Of a stretch of 64,000 bases of DNA, positions 1 to 10,289 are shown piece by piece; position 1 is the first letter of the stretch, and every line of letters starts with the position of its first letter. The stretch is from Pseudomonas sp. B21_DOA (GTDB taxonomy: Bacteria; Pseudomonadota; Gammaproteobacteria; Pseudomonadales; Pseudomonadaceae). A program made the position numbers and the translations under genes. The stretch lies in contig CP086683.1 in the NCBI GenBank assembly GCA_030544685.1, forward strand, positions 62,001-126,000, given 5' to 3'. Below the pieces are notes generated by a model. That model did no database searches, was not told the DNA's origin, and saw only the letters and a list, made by a program, of their open reading frames with translations.

Positions 1-626
1 CTGACGGCAGGCTTGCCGCCTTCCATCACCGCCATGCGCTGGCGTTGCTGACCGTGACGACCGATCGGTGCGTTGATCTTGCCACCGGCGGTGACCACGC
101 CGATCACGATGCACTCATAGATGCGGCTAACGCTGCGGCTCTGCAACTGCGCGACCAGTTTGGTCTGCGCCTGAATGGTCTTGGCCACCACCATCAAACC
201 AGTGGTGTCCTTGTCCAGACGATGCACGATACCGGCGCGCGGGACATTGATGATGTCCGGCACATGGTGCAACAAAGCGTTGAGCAGAGTGCCATCGGCG
301 TGACCGGCAGCCGGGTGCACCACCAGGCCCGCAGGCTTGTTGATCACCAGGATGTCGTCGTCTTCATAGACGATGTCGAGCTCGATGTCCTGGGCGATCC
401 ACTCGCCCTGGGCTTCCTGCTCGGCAGTCAGCTCAAGGACGGCACCGCCATGCACAATGTCGCGCGGACGGATCACCGCCCCGTCCACAGTCAGGCGGCC
501 TTCTTTGATCCAGGCGGAAAGGCGCGAGCGTGAGTGCTCAGCGAAGAGTTGGGCGGCGACTTGATCGAGGCGTTGGCCGCCCAATTCGGACGGCACCTCT
601 GCGCGAAGTTCTATTTTATCGGACAT
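1..626 (-). CDS. rluD: 23S rRNA pseudouridine synthase RluD (5' part; 3' end outside window)
   Basis: RluD makes pseudouridines 1911, 1915 and 1917 in helix 69 of 23S rRNA. The minus-strand translation begins [12 protein letters not shown] at the ATG 624-626. It has an N-terminal S4-like RNA-binding segment (about residues 15-75) and then the catalytic core, with the family motif [12 protein letters not shown] holding the catalytic Asp. About 208 residues are visible and the frame is open to the window edge, so only the C-terminal third is missing. It is divergent from bamD, the usual Pseudomonas arrangement. Family assignment is firm; RluD rather than RluA/C rests on the N-terminal sequence and on bamD next door. 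Confidence 0.95.
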   Translation of the reverse strand, partial: MSDKIELRAEVPSELGGQRLDQVAAQLFAEHSRSRLSAWIKEGRLTVDGAVIRPRDIVHGGAVLELTAEQEAQGEWIAQDIELDIVYEDDDILVINKPAGLVVHPAAGHADGTLLNALLHHVPDIINVPRAGIVHRLDKDTTGLMVVAKTIQAQTKLVAQLQSRSVSRIYECIVIGVVTAGGKINAPIGRHGQQRQRMAVMEGGKPAV

Positions 627-652
627 GCTCGGACTGGGCGTCGGCACAGCCT

Positions 653-682
653 TTGGTTTCGGCTGCGCGCTTGTGGTTAAAT
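653..682 (+). promoter_or_regulatory. possible sigma70 promoter for bamD
   Basis: TTGGTT at 653-658 and TTAAAT at 677-682 are separated by 18 bases, about 95 bases upstream of the bamD start in the rluD-bamD divergent gap. Matches to consensus are only moderate. Confidence 0.4.
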
Positions 683-777
683 ACGGCGTCTTTTGCCCCG
701 AGGCTTTTCAACGGGGCGCTCATCATAACAGGACGGCCCCGCCCAAGACAGCGGCCGTCATAGGGACGCAAGCCGCC

Positions 778-1794
778 ATGCAAGTGAAACACCTGCTGCT
801 GATCGCCATCCTCGCATTGACCGCTGCTTGCTCATCGAAGGAAGTCGTAGACGAAAACCTCAGCGAAGCCGAGCTGTATCAGCAGGCTCAGACTGATCTG
901 GACAACAACAGCTACACCAGCGCCACAGCCAAGCTGAAGGCTCTGGAGTCGCGTTATCCGTTCGGTCGCTACGCCGATCAGGCTCAGCTGGAGTTGATCT
1001 ACGCCAACTACAAGAACGCCGAGCCGGAAGCTGCCAAGTCTGCCGCCGAGCGTTTCATTCGTTTGCATCCGCAGCATCCGAACGTGGATTACGCGTACTA
1101 CCTCAAGGGTCTGACCTCGTTCGACCAGGACGTCGGCCTGCTGGCGCGCTTCCTGCCGCTGGACATGACCAAGCGTGACCCGGGCGCCGCCCGTGACTCG
1201 TACAACGAGTTCGCGCAGCTGACCAGCCGCTACCCGAACAGCCGCTACGCGCCGGACGCCAAGCAGCGCATGATCTACCTGCGCAACCTGCTGGCGGCCT
1301 ACGAAATCCACGTCGCTGACTACTACCTGACCCGTCAGGCTTACGTAGCCGCTGCCAACCGTGGCAAGTACGTGGTCGAGAACTTTCAGGAAACCCCATC
1401 GGTCGGCGACGGCCTGGCGGTGATGACCGAGGCTTACCAGCGTCTGCATCTCGACGATCTGGCGGCCACCAGCCTGGAAACCCTCAAGCTCAACTACCCG
1501 GATCACCCGAGCCTACAGGACGGCCAGTTCGTGCCACGCGTGGCCGAGGCCGACAACCGTTCGTTCCTGAGCAAGGCGACTCTGGGCCTGATCGAATCGC
1601 GTCCACCGCTGCCGCCGGGCGAAACCCGCGCCAACCAGGACGTGCAGAAGCAGTTCCAGGACGCGAAAGACGCGATCCCGAACGAGCTCAAGCCTAAGGA
1701 CGAAAACGGCGACGTGATCGAAGAGCCAGAGCCCGAGTCCAGCGACACCGACCGCTCGTGGTTCAGCTACATGACCTTCGGCGTGTTCGACTGA
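778..1794 (+). CDS. bamD: outer membrane protein assembly factor BamD (ComL) lipoprotein
   Basis: BamD is the essential lipoprotein of the BAM complex that folds beta-barrel proteins into the outer membrane. The 338-residue product starts [18 protein letters not shown], a lipoprotein signal with lipobox LTAAC and the lipidated Cys at position 18; this fixes the start at 778 although the frame is open further upstream. The mature part has TPR-like helices, for example [18 protein letters not shown] and [16 protein letters not shown]. The C-terminus is acidic and extended ([11 protein letters not shown]), and the total length is usual for Pseudomonas. A terminator follows. It is divergent from rluD. 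Confidence 0.97.
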   Translation: MQVKHLLLIAILALTAACSSKEVVDENLSEAELYQQAQTDLDNNSYTSATAKLKALESRYPFGRYADQAQLELIYANYKNAEPEAAKSAAERFIRLHPQHPNVDYAYYLKGLTSFDQDVGLLARFLPLDMTKRDPGAARDSYNEFAQLTSRYPNSRYAPDAKQRMIYLRNLLAAYEIHVADYYLTRQAYVAAANRGKYVVENFQETPSVGDGLAVMTEAYQRLHLDDLAATSLETLKLNYPDHPSLQDGQFVPRVAEADNRSFLSKATLGLIESRPPLPPGETRANQDVQKQFQDAKDAIPNELKPKDENGDVIEEPEPESSDTDRSWFSYMTFGVFD

Positions 1795-1810
1795 TCACAC
1801 CGGCGGTACG

Positions 1811-1840
1811 AAAAAGGAGATCTGCGGATCTCCCTTTTTA
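1811..1840 (+). terminator. rho-independent terminator of bamD
   Basis: GGAGATC-TGCG-GATCTCC hairpin followed by CTTTTTA, 16 bases after the bamD stop. The A-run before the stem makes it partly bidirectional. Confidence 0.85.
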
Positions 1841-1918
1841 TTGCCGCGCTTTAATTGGCTGTGCGCTGCTCGGGTCCTTGGCTAAACTGCCGGATCATCA
1901 GTCGAAAAGCCGCTCATC

Positions 1919-2152
1919 ATGCTTCGTTTATTGTTCTGGATTGCCCTGATCTTCGCCGCCATCTGGCTCTGGCGCAAATTCAAGGCCCCCGCCTCGTCCA
2001 CCCGCTCGCCGCGCGAACAGGACGCGCCGCCGATGGTGCGCTGCGCCCACTGCGGCGTGCATTTGCCACGCGACCGCGCGCTGGGCAACCAACAGCAGTG
2101 GTATTGCAGCCAGGCTCATCTTGAGCAAGGCCCGGGCGCCAGTGGTCGCTGA
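1919..2152 (+). CDS. PP0621-type small membrane-anchored zinc-ribbon-like protein
   Basis: A 77-residue protein with one N-terminal hydrophobic helix (LRLLFWIALIFAAIWLW) followed by a short basic stretch. A cysteine cluster CAHCGVHL...WYC then looks like half of a zinc ribbon (CxxC plus a further Cys and His). It resembles the small conserved protein usually found just upstream of pilS in Pseudomonas. No function is known to me. The 3' end overlaps the pilS start by about 30 bases if the TTG at 2121 is used, suggesting co-translation. Confidence 0.8.
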   Translation: MLRLLFWIALIFAAIWLWRKFKAPASSTRSPREQDAPPMVRCAHCGVHLPRDRALGNQQQWYCSQAHLEQGPGASGR

Positions 2153-3722
2153 GACCGACCAAAAACAGGCTCAGCGTCTGCTGCGCCTTTATCATCTGTA
2201 CCGTTTGAGTGTTGGCATCACCCTGGTGCTGCTGATCTCCAGCAACATGGACAATCGCCTGCTGACGTCGGCCAACGACGAATTGCTGCGCGGCGGCAGC
2301 TGGCTGTACCTGATCATCAACATGCTGCTGGTGGTGTTCCTCGAAAACACCCGGCGCCCGGCGCAACTGTTCACTTTAGCGTTGGTCGATGTGCTGCTGT
2401 TGTGCGGCCTGTTCTACGCGGCCGGCGGCGTGGCCAGTGCGCTGGGCAACTTGCTGGTCGTCTCGGTGGCGATCAGCAACACACTGCTGCGAAGGCGCAT
2501 CGGCCTGGTGATTGCCGCGATCGCGGCAATCGGCATTGTCGGCCTGAGCTTTCTGCTGGGTCTCAGCCAGCCCCTCAGCGCCAACGCCTACCTGCAAGCC
2601 GGCACCCTCGGCGCACTGTGCTTTGCCGCCTCGTTGCTGGTGCAGGGGCTGATCCGCCGACTGGAAGTCAGTGAGACCCTGGCCGAACGGCGCGCCAGCG
2701 AAGTGGTCAGCCTGGAGGCGCTCAACGCGTTGATCCTGCAACGCATGCGCACCGGTATTCTGGTGCTCGATGAACAACGCCGAGTGCAACTGGCCAATCA
2801 CAGTGCACAAAGCCTGCTCGCCCATAGCCACCTGCAAGGACATCTGATCGACGAGTATTCGCCCGCGCTAGTCGATCGCCTGCAGCTGTGGCGCAACAAC
2901 CCGACCTTGCGCCCGCAGAGCCTGAAAATCCCCGGCAATGGGCTTGAGCTGCAACCCAGCTTCATCGCCCTTGAGCAGAGTCCGAACCAGCAGACGCTGG
3001 TGTTTCTCGAAGACCTGGCGCAAATCACCCAACAGGCGCAGCAACTCAAGCTCGCTGCGCTCGGGCGTTTGACCGCCGGCATCTCCCATGAAATTCGCAA
3101 TCCGCTGGGCGCCATCAGTCACGCCGCGCAGTTGCTGGCCGAGTCCGAGGAACTCGATAGCGCCGATCGGCGTCTGACGCAGATTATTCAAGACCACTCC
3201 CAGCGCATGAACCGAGTCATCGAAAACGTCCTGCAACTGTCCCGGCGCCAGCAAAGCGCACCGCAACGCCTGGACCTCAAGCCGTGGCTGGAAAACTTCG
3301 TCGGCGAAACCCGCGAGCAGGCCAACGAGCGCCAGCACATTCATCTGCGGATCAATTCCGGCGATTTCACCACGCTGATGGACCCCAACCAGCTGCGGCA
3401 GATTCTCGACAATCTGATACGCAACGCCTGGCGTCACAGTGCCCAATTGCACGAGCAGGCCGACGTCTGGCTGGCACTGTTCGTCGACCCCGACAGCCAG
3501 TTGTCAGTCCTCGAAGTCCAGGACAACGGCCCCGGCGTGTCGGCCGACGAACAGGCACATCTCTTTGAGCCGTTCTTCACCACCAGCAGCCAAGGCACCG
3601 GTCTTGGCCTTTATCTGTCCCGTGAGCTGTGCGAAAGCAACCAGGCACGCCTAGACTTCAAAACACGCCAAGGCGGCGGCTGCTTTCGCATCACCTTTGC
3701 TCACGGACGGAAACAAAGTTGA
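2121..3722 (+). CDS. pilS: type IV pilus sensor histidine kinase PilS
   Basis: PilS is the polytopic inner-membrane kinase that signals to PilR to control RpoN-dependent pilin expression. The protein is about 533 residues: several hydrophobic segments in about residues 28-180, a PAS-like region (about 200-300), a HisKA H-box ISHEIRNPLG with His323, then an HATPase domain with N-box DNLIRNAWRHS and glycine motifs DNGPG and GTGLGL. The start is uncertain: no ATG is suitable, TTG at 2121 gives the longest form and GTG at 2142 is an alternative. It overlaps pilR at its 3' end. The identification is supported by bamD upstream and PilR downstream. Confidence 0.95.
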   Translation: MSKARAPVVAETDQKQAQRLLRLYHLYRLSVGITLVLLISSNMDNRLLTSANDELLRGGSWLYLIINMLLVVFLENTRRPAQLFTLALVDVLLLCGLFYAAGGVASALGNLLVVSVAISNTLLRRRIGLVIAAIAAIGIVGLSFLLGLSQPLSANAYLQAGTLGALCFAASLLVQGLIRRLEVSETLAERRASEVVSLEALNALILQRMRTGILVLDEQRRVQLANHSAQSLLAHSHLQGHLIDEYSPALVDRLQLWRNNPTLRPQSLKIPGNGLELQPSFIALEQSPNQQTLVFLEDLAQITQQAQQLKLAALGRLTAGISHEIRNPLGAISHAAQLLAESEELDSADRRLTQIIQDHSQRMNRVIENVLQLSRRQQSAPQRLDLKPWLENFVGETREQANERQHIHLRINSGDFTTLMDPNQLRQILDNLIRNAWRHSAQLHEQADVWLALFVDPDSQLSVLEVQDNGPGVSADEQAHLFEPFFTTSSQGTGLGLYLSRELCESNQARLDFKTRQGGGCFRITFAHGRKQS

Positions 3723-5064
3723 ATACAAGCCCACGGCAAAAATTCTTATCGTCGACGACGAACCGGATATCCGCGAGCTCCTGGAAATCACCCTGGGACG
3801 GATGAAACTCGAGACCTTCAGCGCACGCAATATGGGCGAGGCGCGGGCGCTGTTACAGCGCGAGCACTTTGATCTGTGCCTGACCGACATGCGCCTGCCC
3901 GACGGCACCGGGCTGGAACTGGTGCAGCACATCCAGCAACGCGATCCGCACCTTCCGGTGGCGATGATCACCGCGTATGGCAGCCTCGAAACCGCAATCA
4001 ATGCGCTGAAAGCCGGCGCGTTCGATTTCCTCACCAAACCGGTGGAGCTGCCGCGATTGCGTGAATTGGTCAGTTCGGCGCTGCGCATGCCGACAGCGAG
4101 CGGGCTCAGCACCGCGATCGAGCGAAGGCTGCTGGGTGACTCGCCGCCGATGGCCAATCTGCGCAAGCAGATCGACAAGCTCGCACGCAGCCAGGCGCCG
4201 GTGTACATCAGCGGCGAATCCGGCAGCGGCAAAGAACTGGTCGCCCGTTTGATCCACGAACAAGGTCCGCGCGCCAGCCAGCCGTTTGTGCCGGTGAACT
4301 GCGGGGCGATTCCGTCAGAGCTGATGGAAAGCGAGTTTTTCGGCCACCGCAAAGGCAGTTTCACTGGAGCCGTCGAAGACAAGCCCGGGCTGTTTCAAGC
4401 GGCACACGGCGGCACGTTGTTTCTCGATGAGGTCGCCGACCTGCCACTGTCGATGCAGGTCAAGCTGCTGCGGGCGATTCAGGAAAAAGCCGTGCGTAGC
4501 GTCGGCGGCCAGCAGGAAACAGTGGTCGACGTACGTATCCTTTGTGCCACGCACAAAGACCTTGAAGCAGAAGTTTCGGCCGAACGCTTCCGCCAGGATC
4601 TGTATTACCGGCTCAACGTCATCGAACTGCGCGTGCCGTCCCTGCGCGAACGCCGCGACGACATCGAGGCGCTTGCCATGCACGTGCTCAAACGCTTGGC
4701 CAAAGACACCGGACAACCCGAAGCGCGCCTGCATCCGCAGGCGCTGGAGGCGCTGAAGAACTATCGCTTTCCCGGCAACGTGCGCGAACTGGAGAACGTC
4801 CTCGAGCGCGCGCACACCTTGTGTGAAAACCGCACGATCGAAGCGCAGGATCTGCGCTTGAGCGAAGGCAATTGCTCGGCGGATGGCGCATTGGCCGATC
4901 TGACGCAGATCGACAATCTCGAGGATTATCTGGAGAGCGTCGAGCGCAAACTGATTTTGCAGGCGCTGGAGGAAACCCGCTGGAACCGCACGGCGGCGGC
5001 GCAGCGGTTGAGTCTGTCGTTTCGGTCGATGCGCTATCGGCTCAAGAAGTTGGGCCTGGATTAA
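3697..5064 (+). CDS. pilR: type IV pilus sigma54 response regulator PilR
   Basis: PilR is an NtrC-class activator of RpoN promoters, classically pilA. Domains in order: receiver (about residues 14-130; acidic pocket DDE near 20-22, phosphoacceptor Asp64 in LTDMRLPDG), AAA+ sigma54-interaction domain with Walker A GESGSGKE, the loop GSFTGA and Walker B-type GGTLFLDEVADLP, and a Fis-type HTH at the C-terminus (AAQRLSLSFRSMRYRLKKLG). The longest start is TTG 3697, overlapping pilS by 26 bases; no in-frame ATG precedes the receiver. No pilA lies in this window, so its main target must be elsewhere. A REP pair follows directly. Confidence 0.95.
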   Translation: MLTDGNKVEYKPTAKILIVDDEPDIRELLEITLGRMKLETFSARNMGEARALLQREHFDLCLTDMRLPDGTGLELVQHIQQRDPHLPVAMITAYGSLETAINALKAGAFDFLTKPVELPRLRELVSSALRMPTASGLSTAIERRLLGDSPPMANLRKQIDKLARSQAPVYISGESGSGKELVARLIHEQGPRASQPFVPVNCGAIPSELMESEFFGHRKGSFTGAVEDKPGLFQAAHGGTLFLDEVADLPLSMQVKLLRAIQEKAVRSVGGQQETVVDVRILCATHKDLEAEVSAERFRQDLYYRLNVIELRVPSLRERRDDIEALAMHVLKRLAKDTGQPEARLHPQALEALKNYRFPGNVRELENVLERAHTLCENRTIEAQDLRLSEGNCSADGALADLTQIDNLEDYLESVERKLILQALEETRWNRTAAAQRLSLSFRSMRYRLKKLGLD

Positions 5065-5069
5065 AGGCC

Positions 5070-5137
5070 CTTCGCGAGCAGGCTCGCTCCACATTTGGAA
5101 TGAGTATTCCTGTGGGAGCGAGCCTGCTCGCAAAGGC
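5070..5137. repeat. REP inverted pair (GAGCCTGCTCGC family)
   Basis: Two inverted arms, TTCGCGAGCAGGCTCGCTCC and GGAGCGAGCCTGCTCGCAAA, flank a short spacer between the convergent pilR and thiO genes. The same family recurs at 20.7, 26.8, 31.1, 36.5 and 51.5 kb. Confidence 0.9.
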
Positions 5138-5154
5138 GGTCTACCAGCCTCTGA

Positions 5155-6254
5155 CTAAATCCGGCCCTCAGGCGCATACGACGCCGGATCAATAATCGGC
5201 GACCGCCCCAGCATCACGTCAGCAAACAACTGACACGACGCCGGCGCCAGCACCAGCCCGTTGCGGTAATGCCCGCAGTTCAGCCACAACCCCTCGAACC
5301 CCGGCACCCGGCCAATAGAGGAATGCCTTCCGGCGACCCCGGCCGAAGTCCGGCCCAGTGCCCGACCACTTCAGCATCCGCCAGCGCCGGCAACAATTCG
5401 ATCGCCGAGGCCTTGAGGCTTTCCAGCGCTACATCGGTCGGGGTCTTGTCGTAACCTTCGTGCTCCAGCGTGCTGCCGATCAGAATGTGACCGTCGCGAC
5501 GCGGGATCGCATAACGCCCCTTGGCCAGCACCATGCTCGGCAGGAAATCAGCCGCGCACTTGTAGAGAATCATCTGGCCTTTGACCGGCTCGACCGGCAG
5601 CGTCAGGTTCAGCGTCTTCAGTAGATCACCACTCCACGCTCCCGCCGTCAGGACAATCTGGTCGCCGTTGATCACGCCTGTCGGAGTCCGCACGCCGACC
5701 ACGCGCTCGCCCTCGCGCACGAAGCCTCCAACTTCGCATTGCTCATGAATCGTGACATTGGGCAGCGCCAGCAACGCGGCTTTCAGCGATTTGACCAGCC
5801 GTGGATTGCGCACATTGGCGACATCGGCCATGTAGATCGCCCGGCTGAAACCGCTGCCGAGCACCGGCACCGCGTCATGCGCCGCCGAGATATCCACAGC
5901 CCGCAGCGGCCGGTTTTCCCGCTCGGCCCAGGCCAGTGCGTCGGCTTCATCGTCCAGGTCCAGCCAGTACAGGCCGGTGGTGTGCACTTCAGGATCGACG
6001 CCAGTACTGGCAAACAAACGCTCGCCGAGCTGTGGATAAAAATCCTGCGACCAATGCGCCAGTGCGGTGACCGCCGGGCTGTAGCGCCACGGGTACAACG
6101 GCGACACGATACCGCCGCCAGCCCAGGACGACTCCTGGCCGACATTCGAGCGATCCAGCAGCACCACGCTGCGCACTTCGGAGGCGAGATTGTAGGCGGT
6201 GAGCAGGCCAATCACTCCGCCACCGACAATCACCACTTGCTGTTGCCTGGTCAT
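5155..6254 (-). CDS. thiO: glycine oxidase ThiO (FAD), one frameshift
   Basis: ThiO oxidises glycine to iminoglycine for the thiazole part of thiamine. The N-terminus has the FAD dinucleotide motif VVIVGGGVIGLLTAYNLA and the DAO-family body follows. The frame is lost after HWAGLRPGSPEGIP near position 5316. One extra base there restores VPGFEGLWLNCGHYRNG and an ordinary C-terminus ending PEGRI, for 366 residues in all. The break removes the segment that closes the FAD site, so as written the gene would be broken. Many similar one-base breaks in the window make sequence error the likelier cause. It is convergent with pilR and downstream of pilE on the same strand. Confidence 0.9.
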
Positions 6255-6280
6255 GTTTGATCCAACCGTAAAAAGACAGT

Positions 6281-6297
6281 GGGCGCAAAAGGCGCCC
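6281..6297 (-). terminator. weak hairpin between pilE and thiO
   Basis: GGGCGC-AAAAG-GCGCCC stem. Read on the minus strand a T-run follows only about 10 bases later, so it may act as a leaky terminator at the end of the minor-pilin operon. Confidence 0.4.
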
Positions 6298-6309
6298 GAA
6301 AAGAATGCG

Positions 6310-6711
6310 TCAGCGGCCCCAGCAATCCTTGGCGGTCACTCCGGTGGTCGCGTTGTTCATGCTTCGCACGCCGGTGTTGGTCAGGGTGAAATCCCCGCAC
6401 TTGTCGGTGGCCATGGCCGTACCGGTTTTACGAATCGCCGTCAGCACAAAGGTCTGGTCGGTCAGCGTTGGGGTGATGGTGTAGAAATCATTGCCCGCGC
6501 TCAGTCCGGTGACGCCGGTGTAGACATTGTTGCGGGTGTAGAAGCGTTCAAGAGTCTGCGCCTGCTCCGAGAGTAGCGAGACCACTTCGGCGCGACGGCC
6601 CTTCTTCACGTATTCGTTGTAGCTGGGGATGCTGATGGTGAGGATGATCCCGATAATCGCGATGACGATCATGATCTCGATCAGGGTAAAACCTCGGCTG
6701 GATCTGCGCAT
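6310..6711 (-). CDS. pilE: type IV minor pilin PilE
   Basis: A 133-residue type IV prepilin. It has a short leader MRRSSRG followed by FTLIEIMIVIAIIGIILTI, with PilD cleavage after Gly and Glu at mature position 5. The C-terminal part carries a Cys pair (KCGDF...KDCWG) that would form the D-region disulfide. It is the last pilin gene of the fimU-pilV-pilW-pilX-pilY1-pilE operon, starting 15 bases after the pilY1 stop. Minor pilins are thought to sit at the pilus tip and prime assembly. PilE is assigned from position and from the long conventional N-terminus. Confidence 0.9.
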   Translation of the reverse strand: MRRSSRGFTLIEIMIVIAIIGIILTISIPSYNEYVKKGRRAEVVSLLSEQAQTLERFYTRNNVYTGVTGLSAGNDFYTITPTLTDQTFVLTAIRKTGTAMATDKCGDFTLTNTGVRSMNNATTGVTAKDCWGR

Positions 6712-6726
6712 GCCTCAAATTCTCGC

Positions 6727-9700
6727 TTACTGGATTTGTCGCCACATGATACGACGGCTGCCGCCGCCACCTTTTTCCACAATGACCGTGACCGCGCCGC
6801 TGGTGTCAGTCGTGCCCTTGCGCTCGCCGTTAGCGGAGATGAAGTTCAGGGTCGGAATGCCGCCGGTAAAAATCACGCCGCTGGATATCGTATCGTTGCT
6901 GTCGACCAAACGGTCACCGTTGGTGTCGATCACGGCGTAGTTGAGCATCTTACCGTTGAACGCATCGAGTTCGACCAGTCGGCCCGTACCAAAGCTCGAA
7001 CACGGGTCGGTGGTATCGACGCTGGCAGTGGTAAAAACAACTCGCCCCAACACGATACTGGCCTGATTGATCACGCGCTCGCCGGTCAGCACGTTGTTAT
7101 ACACGAGCGGCAGGTACCAGCCTTTTTCTCCCGGATACGTCGTTTCATTCTGGCTAGTGGTCAGGAACTGCCCGGAGCTGCCGGAGAACGAACCGGTGAT
7201 CGTTTGCGACTGCAAACTGCTGACGGTGATTTGCCCGGCACCACCCTCTGCATCCCAGATCGAGTAGAACGCCTGCAGATCCTTGTTGGTCTTGTCGGCG
7301 GTCTCGTTGAACTTGCCGGTGCCAAAAAACACCTGTTTGCCGCCCTGTGGGTTATCCGCCAGCAGCGGTTGCGCGGTGATCGGCTGCGTTGCCCCGCCCG
7401 GCGCGGTGAACAATGGCTTGCCGGCAAACGCCACGCCCCAGCTTTCCGGCGCCGTCGCGCTCAAATCGAATTTCCACATGCGTCCTTTCAGGTCTCCCCG
7501 TACGCCGCCTGTACCACGTTCGAAGAGTTGACCCTGAGTTCGACCGATGACAGACCGTTGCTGGTTTCCGTGCTATCGATGACGATTTTCCTGATCAGCG
7601 AACCATCCATTGCATCCAGTACATACAAAGCCGCAACCCCGAATTGCTGCCGTAACCATTGGCGATGAATGTCGCCCAGCGACCATTGGCCAAGCGTGCC
7701 ACTTCCGGACGCGCGTAGGCGTAACCCAGATCATTGAACGCGTTCGACGTGTTGGCGGTGACCGGCGCACTGATTTCCCACAGTGCTCTGATCACGTTAC
7801 CCGCCGAGGCATCGAACAGTTGCAGCCCATAGAAGGTTTTGCCACCGGCCCCCGTCCCGCCAATGGCCAGAGTTTTCCAGGCAGTGCCGGCCTGCGCATC
7901 GAACACACCGACCTGACCGTCCACCAGGAATTTGTGGCTGACGCCGTTGACGTAGTTCGTATCCGCGATCAGCCGCAAGGAAGGCAGCACGCTGGAAGGC
8001 ATGTAGGCATAACGGCGCGTGCCGTTCGCCGAATTGATCACATTGACGAAGCCGTCGTTGGCGTTCACCACCAGACTGGTATTCATGTTCGCAGCCTTGG
8101 TCGTCAGGTAGTTGGTGTAACTGCTATCGCCCGACAGATCCGACGCAGTCTTGTCTGCAGGCGAGGCAAGCACCAGCGGCGAATTGATGATGTCACCGAG
8201 CAACACACTGCGCACTTTGAGCCCGGCCTTGTTGGTGCCTTTGCTCCACTCCACCAGATCATTACCGTTGATCCCGGTAGGCAGGCCCTGATTCAGAGTG
8301 GTCTGCTGGGCCGGGGAAAAGTTGCCGAATGCCAGGGTTATCGGCGCATTGCTCACGGTGTTCCATGACTGGAAAGTCGGCGCGGTGGCGGCGGGCACGA
8401 TGGTGGTGTCGGTCGACCATTGCGCCGCCGAGGTATTTACCGTGCCGGTCGAGGTAAAGCCAAACGACCTGATCGTGCCGCGCCAATCCTTGGGATCGTA
8501 AGTGGTCTGGTAGAAACTGCTGCCGCTGGTCAACGTACTGCTGCTGGCAACACCGGCACCACCGGAGCCGGCCTTGGAAGTGATATCGCTCAGTGCCGAC
8601 GATAACGCCGCATTAAGCCCGGAGCTGTCGGTCGCCTGGTAATACCTGCCCTGCCCGTAACTGGCAGCGTCGGACAACATATCGTTATCCGCCGCGAAAC
8701 CCACGGTGTAGGTGTTCATGTTCTGCCGGGGAAAATCCACCGCGTTCCAGCTCTTGCCGGCGGCATCGGTGCCGGTCGAGCGCATGTCGATGTCGAAGGC
8801 GAATTTGGCAATGTCATCCAGATAAAGGGTGTCGCCTTCTCCATCACCGTTGAGATTGTCACCGTCATTATTGACGCCATCCCAGTTCGGCAAGCGGCTG
8901 CCCCCAGCGGGTCGTTGGTCGGGAAGGTACGGTCATAGGTCGGCAAGCCATCGGTAATCACCACGCCGTAGTTTTTCTGGCAGCGGTATTGAATCGGACT
9001 GGTATAGGTCGCCGGTGTGCCGTTGTAGTAAGGCGCCAAGCCACGCATGTAGCGCGTGACTTCGTAATAGCTCTCGGCCAATGGCGTGTTGGCCACGGCG
9101 TTCAATCCGTTGATCGATGAAATCAGCGCGTTGTAGTTGGTATCTGCCTGGGCCTGGGTCACGCTGCCGGAGACCGGCGACAGATCGGTGATCGAGCGGG
9201 CGATGAAGCCGCCGTTGCCGGGGTTGCTGCTGGTGGCCGGATTGAATGTCGACAGGCCCATGCGCAAGGTGCGGTTGCTGCTCACCAACGCAGTGGAAAC
9301 GTTGCGCGCCACGTTCATCCGGTAATCGTTGGGGATCGCCCCAGTTGTGAAATCACGGGTGCCGTTGCTGTTGGCGAGGCTGACGATGTAGGAAATGTAA
9401 TCGGCGGAATACCGAGTGTTCTCGTTGCCTACGGGGTCGGGGAGCTTGAGGCACAACGGCGCCACGCTGTTGTTGTAGAACGCGTAGGCGCCTCCCGAGC
9501 AGCCGGAGGTTGGCAGGCTCGATAGAAACACCGTGTCGCCAGTAATCTGCGGCGCATTGAGTGCAGAGCACAAGCCGAGGAAGGCATTGCACTGCCGGGC
9601 CGGTGTACGGTTGACGGTCGGGTCGAATCCGGCGGCGTAAATGATGCTGTTCATGCTTCCTGAATCGTCGATCAGCAGCATCACGTTTGGCGCCACCGCA

Positions 9701-9819
9701 GCCGCGCTCAACAATGGCGAATCGGACGGCGTGAACGCCCAGGCCGGCGCCGCCAGATAGAAACTCAGGAGCATGCCGATCAGCAGCGACAGGCCGCGCT
9801 CAATACTTCGCATAGACAC
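6727..9819 (-). CDS. pilY1: type IV pilus tip adhesin/mechanosensor PilY1, three frameshifts
   Basis: PilY1 is the large exported tip protein of type IV pili, needed for pilus extension and surface signalling. A signal peptide ending APAWA is followed by a von Willebrand A-like region with MIDAS motif DDSGSM near residue 50. The C-terminal beta-propeller carries an EF-hand-like calcium loop (DTNGDRLVDSND), the hallmark of PilY1. The frame breaks in C-runs at 8901-8905, 7637-7640 and 7496-7499. One extra base in each gives a continuous protein of about 1031 residues. The start overlaps pilX by 20 bases. I saw no pilY2 between pilY1 and pilE. Confidence 0.92.
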
Positions 9820-10279
9820 TCTCCACCACGCTACGCGAATTGCCGGCGATGCCGACCGCAGTCACTCGATACAACGTCGCCGAAGTGTTGCTCGGCACGT
9901 TCACCGCCGTCAGGGTCGTGCCGATGTTCTGCACGCCATAAAAGCCATTACCGGCAGCGATCCAGGTCACCCCAGAGGCCGAATTGAAACCTGCCGAGCT
10001 GACCGATGACGATTCCGCCGGCGGCAGACATTGGGTCGTGCCGCTGCACACCGCCAAAGAGTAACTGTCCAGTTGTACTGCGCTTTCACCGACACGCAAT
10101 GCCGCTTCGGCCGCCTGAAAGGATTGATTGCGCAGGCTTACGCTGCCGGCCATTTTTTCTTGCAGGTTGGCGCTCTGCATCGACGACAAGCCAATCAACG
10201 TGAGCAACAGCAGAAACACCAGACTGACCAGCAAGACCATGCCGCGCTGGGCCTGACGTTGCTGCAAGGAAATCCTCAT
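9800..10279 (-). CDS. pilX: type IV minor pilin PilX
   Basis: A 159-residue minor pilin starting MRISLQQRQAQRG, followed by MVLLVSLVFLLLLTLIGLSS. The glutamate usual at mature position 5 is replaced by a hydrophobic residue, as in PilX/GspK-like minor pilins. After the helix comes the family feature NQSFQAAEAALR. A Cys pair (VCSGTTQC) lies mid-protein. The start chosen at 10279 follows the pilW stop (10290) at 10 bases; the frame is open further upstream but that would run into pilW. The 3' end overlaps pilY1. Confidence 0.9.
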   Translation of the reverse strand: MRISLQQRQAQRGMVLLVSLVFLLLLTLIGLSSMQSANLQEKMAGSVSLRNQSFQAAEAALRVGESAVQLDSYSLAVCSGTTQCLPPAESSSVSSAGFNSASGVTWIAAGNGFYGVQNIGTTLTAVNVPSNTSATLYRVTAVGIAGNSRSVVESVYAKY

Positions 10280-10289
10280 CGACGCGCCC

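Noticed and set aside
625..777. long N-terminal extension of bamD starting near 625
   Set aside because: The lipoprotein signal starting at 778 would be buried and the extension overlaps the divergent promoter region.
5155..6254. thiO, pilY1, pilW and other broken genes as true pseudogenes
   Set aside because: The same kind of single-base break also hits rpsT and murJ, and each gene is complete once one base is corrected; sequence error explains all of them together.
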